Part shown: positions 6,634 through 7,665 of the stretch, one piece after another
Layout: the number at the start of each line of letters is the position of its first letter
Position numbering within the stretch: the stretch's first letter is position 1
NCBI GenBank assembly: GCA_036558265.1
Contig: DATBFY010000029.1
Span: 1-7,665, forward strand
Length of the DNA: 7,665 nt
Direction: 5' to 3'
Source: RYN-433 sp036558265
GTDB taxonomy: Bacteria; Planctomycetota; Phycisphaerae; Tepidisphaerales; Tepidisphaeraceae
Program-made: the position numbers and the translations under genes
Notes under the pieces: model-generated
The model's input: only the letters and a program-made list of their open reading frames with translations
What the model was told of the DNA's origin: nothing
Databases searched by the model: none

Positions 6634-6882
6634 GGGAGTTCCCTCTCCTTTCGCGATCCGTCATCGATCGGTCACTCATGCACCCCCGCGCGAATTCGGG
6701 CGAGCACTTATCACAAGGTATCGGCAGATGACGGGCGCGGCTGAACGGCATATGGGCCAGGATCGATCCGACGCGATCTTCCGCCGAAATCAACCCCACT
6801 ATTGGACGTGCGGGCGATGCCGCGGGGGCAAGATGGGAAACGGCCTGCCCCAACGCAACCCATCATTCCAAGTCATGCACTA

Positions 6883-6913
6883 TCAATTTGTTGCCGCGAT
6901 TCGATCAAATTGA
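6883..6913. repeat. Perfect 8-base inverted repeat, possible operator
   Basis: TCAATTTG (6883-6890) and CAAATTGA (6906-6913) are perfect inverted repeats whose centres are 23 bases apart, close to two turns of the helix. They are AT-rich in otherwise GC-rich DNA and lie upstream of the structured leader of the exported-protein gene, as a dimeric regulator site might. No factor can be named. Confidence 0.4.
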
Positions 6914-6929
6914 CCAATCGACAGATTTC

Positions 6930-7011
6930 TCTTGCCAAAGGGCGTCCCTTAGGCGAAAGTCGGGCGGCACCAAGGAAATCCTCCCTGCTGTCGGGATTCT
7001 GCCTTCCCGAC
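6930..7011 (+). promoter_or_regulatory. Candidate structured 5' leader of the exported-protein gene
   Basis: Hairpin 1: 6932-6942 pairs with 6946-6956, ten pairs (one a G-U) plus one A-A mismatch around the loop CGT. Hairpin 2: GTCGGGA (6990-6996) pairs perfectly with TCCCGAC (7005-7011) around an 8-base loop. A second GTCGGG at 6959-6964 could replace the first in pairing with CCCGAC (7006-7011). GGCGAAAGTC (6952-6960 and the next base) could also fold as a small GAAA-tetraloop hairpin, in competition with hairpin 1. The leader ends 25 bases before the GGAGG ribosome site. I do not recognise a known riboswitch class, and no U tract follows hairpin 2, so control of translation or mRNA stability is more likely than termination. 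Speculative. Confidence 0.35.
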
Positions 7012-7035
7012 GATGGCGCGGCGGGTTAATCCAAC

Positions 7036-7040
7036 GGAGG
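7036..7040 (+). promoter_or_regulatory. Ribosome binding site deciding a GTG start
   Basis: GGAGG lies six bases before the GTG at 7047. It decides this non-ATG start and puts a complete signal peptide at the N-terminus. Confidence 0.75.
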
Positions 7041-7046
7041 AGCGAC

Positions 7047-7665
7047 GTGAGCAATTGGAGAGGACGAGCGGTGGGCGCGCCTCGATGCGCGCGGCGGGTT
7101 CTGGCTTGCATGATCGGCATGGGGGCAATGATTTGGGGCGCCGGGGCGATGGCCTCGCCCATCAGCGAGGTGGCGATCACCTCGTTCGAGGCCCGGCAGG
7201 CCAACGCCGGCACCTACAGCACCAACGTGACGGGCCAGGGGTTCAACTCGACCGTCGGGTATCGGATGGGTTACCAATCCGGCTTCGGCGACGCGACCAC
7301 CGGCGCCGGCGGCTTGTCGGTGGTCTACTATTTTCCGCTCCCGCAACTCAACGGCGGCGCCGTCAACTCCGCCCACTTCCTCACCTCGCTCATCCAGGAT
7401 ACCGCCAGTGCGCTCATCAGCCCCCGATTCAGCGCCGATCTTTACGGCGTCGGCTACGTGCGGGATTCCAGCGTCGTCACCAACTCTGCAACGGCCAGCG
7501 GCAGCTACTTCTATTCCGGTCAAACCGTCGATACCAGCACCGCCCCGGGCACCGGGCAGCAGGTGCAACTGCTCCAGCGGAACTTCTTCACGCTGCTCGA
7601 TCCCACCTATTCGGCCAATCACGACAACGTGCCCACGCCGAACAACAACGATTACCACTTTCCCG
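7047..7665 (+). CDS. Secreted beta-rich protein, partial at the window edge (possible PEP-CTERM-type surface protein)
   Basis: The frame is open from GTG at 7047 to the end of the window (206 codons), so the C-terminus is not seen. Residues 1-17 are basic (R5, R7, R13, R16, R17). A hydrophobic core at about 18-33 and A34-M35-A36 before S37 give a standard signal peptidase I site, so the protein is exported. The mature part is rich in Ser, Thr, Asn, Gly and aromatic residues with short predicted strands, for example LSVVYYFPLPQL, FSADLYGVGYVR and SGSYFYSG. This resembles planctomycete extracellular proteins with a DNRLRE/CBM96-like jelly-roll domain (inference from pattern only), many of which end in a PEP-CTERM sorting signal. 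Such a signal would be beyond this window. C21 is not a lipoprotein cysteine, because the hydrophobic core follows it. Function unknown. Confidence 0.78.
   Translation, partial: MSNWRGRAVGAPRCARRVLACMIGMGAMIWGAGAMASPISEVAITSFEARQANAGTYSTNVTGQGFNSTVGYRMGYQSGFGDATTGAGGLSVVYYFPLPQLNGGAVNSAHFLTSLIQDTASALISPRFSADLYGVGYVRDSSVVTNSATASGSYFYSGQTVDTSTAPGTGQQVQLLQRNFFTLLDPTYSANHDNVPTPNNNDYHFP

Larger units (their letters stand above)
6634..7046. promoter_or_regulatory. 413-base divergent intergenic region (HD-GYP gene / exported-protein gene)
   Basis: No gene is supported here; reading frames on both strands lack coding character. On the minus strand TGTGATAAG (its GATAAG part at 6712-6707) resembles an extended -10 box for the HD-GYP gene about 75 bases before its TTG, with only a poor -35 match. 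The half nearer 7046 holds the inverted repeat at 6883-6913 and the hairpin-rich leader at 6930-7011, listed separately. TTGACC at 6910-6915 looks like a -35 box, but no good -10 follows at 16 to 18 bases. Confidence 0.4.

Noticed and set aside
5269..6744. A 491-codon open frame on the plus strand opposite the HD-GYP gene
   Set aside because: It is antisense to a clear HD-GYP gene and encodes an Arg/His/Val-rich, motif-free sequence, as GC-rich antisense frames do.
6930..7011. Calling the leader a cyclic di-GMP-I riboswitch
   Set aside because: A GAAA loop and the HD-GYP neighbour are suggestive, but the conserved GGCAAACC and GACGCAAAGCC-like elements are not present.
7098..7109. A lipoprotein signal at V18-L19-A20-C21 of the exported protein
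   Set aside because: The hydrophobic core comes after this cysteine rather than before it, and the -2 residue is atypical; cleavage after A36 fits better.

Overview
This window looks like ordinary chromosome from a high-GC, Gram-negative-type bacterium, most likely a planctomycete of the Phycisphaerae/Tepidisphaera type. That placement is an inference from gene content. The window combines a coproheme-decarboxylase-like (HemQ-like) protein, a stand-alone double-domain SagB-type nitroreductase, an HD-GYP protein with a DUF3391-like N-terminus, and a secreted beta-rich protein of a kind common in planctomycetes. No phage, transposase, integrase, CRISPR array, tRNA or rRNA is visible.

Layout: nagB (glucosamine-6-phosphate deaminase, +, 129-911) converges on an M20D-type amidohydrolase (-, 964-2163), and a bidirectional hairpin terminator lies between them. 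Three genes then run on the minus strand in the transcription order HemQ-like (4817-4047), SagB-type oxidoreductase (3922-2240), M20 amidohydrolase (2163-964). The gaps are 124 and 76 bases, and each holds inverted-repeat DNA, so tight operon coupling is doubtful. Divergent from the HemQ-like gene is a small two-helix membrane protein with a C-terminal zinc ribbon (+, 4952-5368). It converges on an HD-GYP protein (-, 6633-5428, TTG start). After a 413-base divergent intergenic region, an exported protein starts at a GTG (+, 7047) and runs off the right edge of the window.

Functional picture: NagB feeds amino-sugar carbon into glycolysis. The M20 enzyme hydrolyses N-acyl amino acids or related amides. 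The HemQ-like protein probably belongs to the coproporphyrin-dependent haem route. The SagB-type protein is a flavin oxidoreductase of unknown substrate. The HD-GYP protein probably degrades cyclic di-GMP. Nothing in the sequence ties these into one pathway.

The least ordinary material is non-coding. There is a 79-base near-perfect inverted repeat built from a heptamer (3942-4020), a degenerate CTTTGCG-type short repeat (5377-5409), and a structured leader with two competing GTCGGG segments in front of the exported-protein gene (6930-7011). I found no convincing new multi-gene system.
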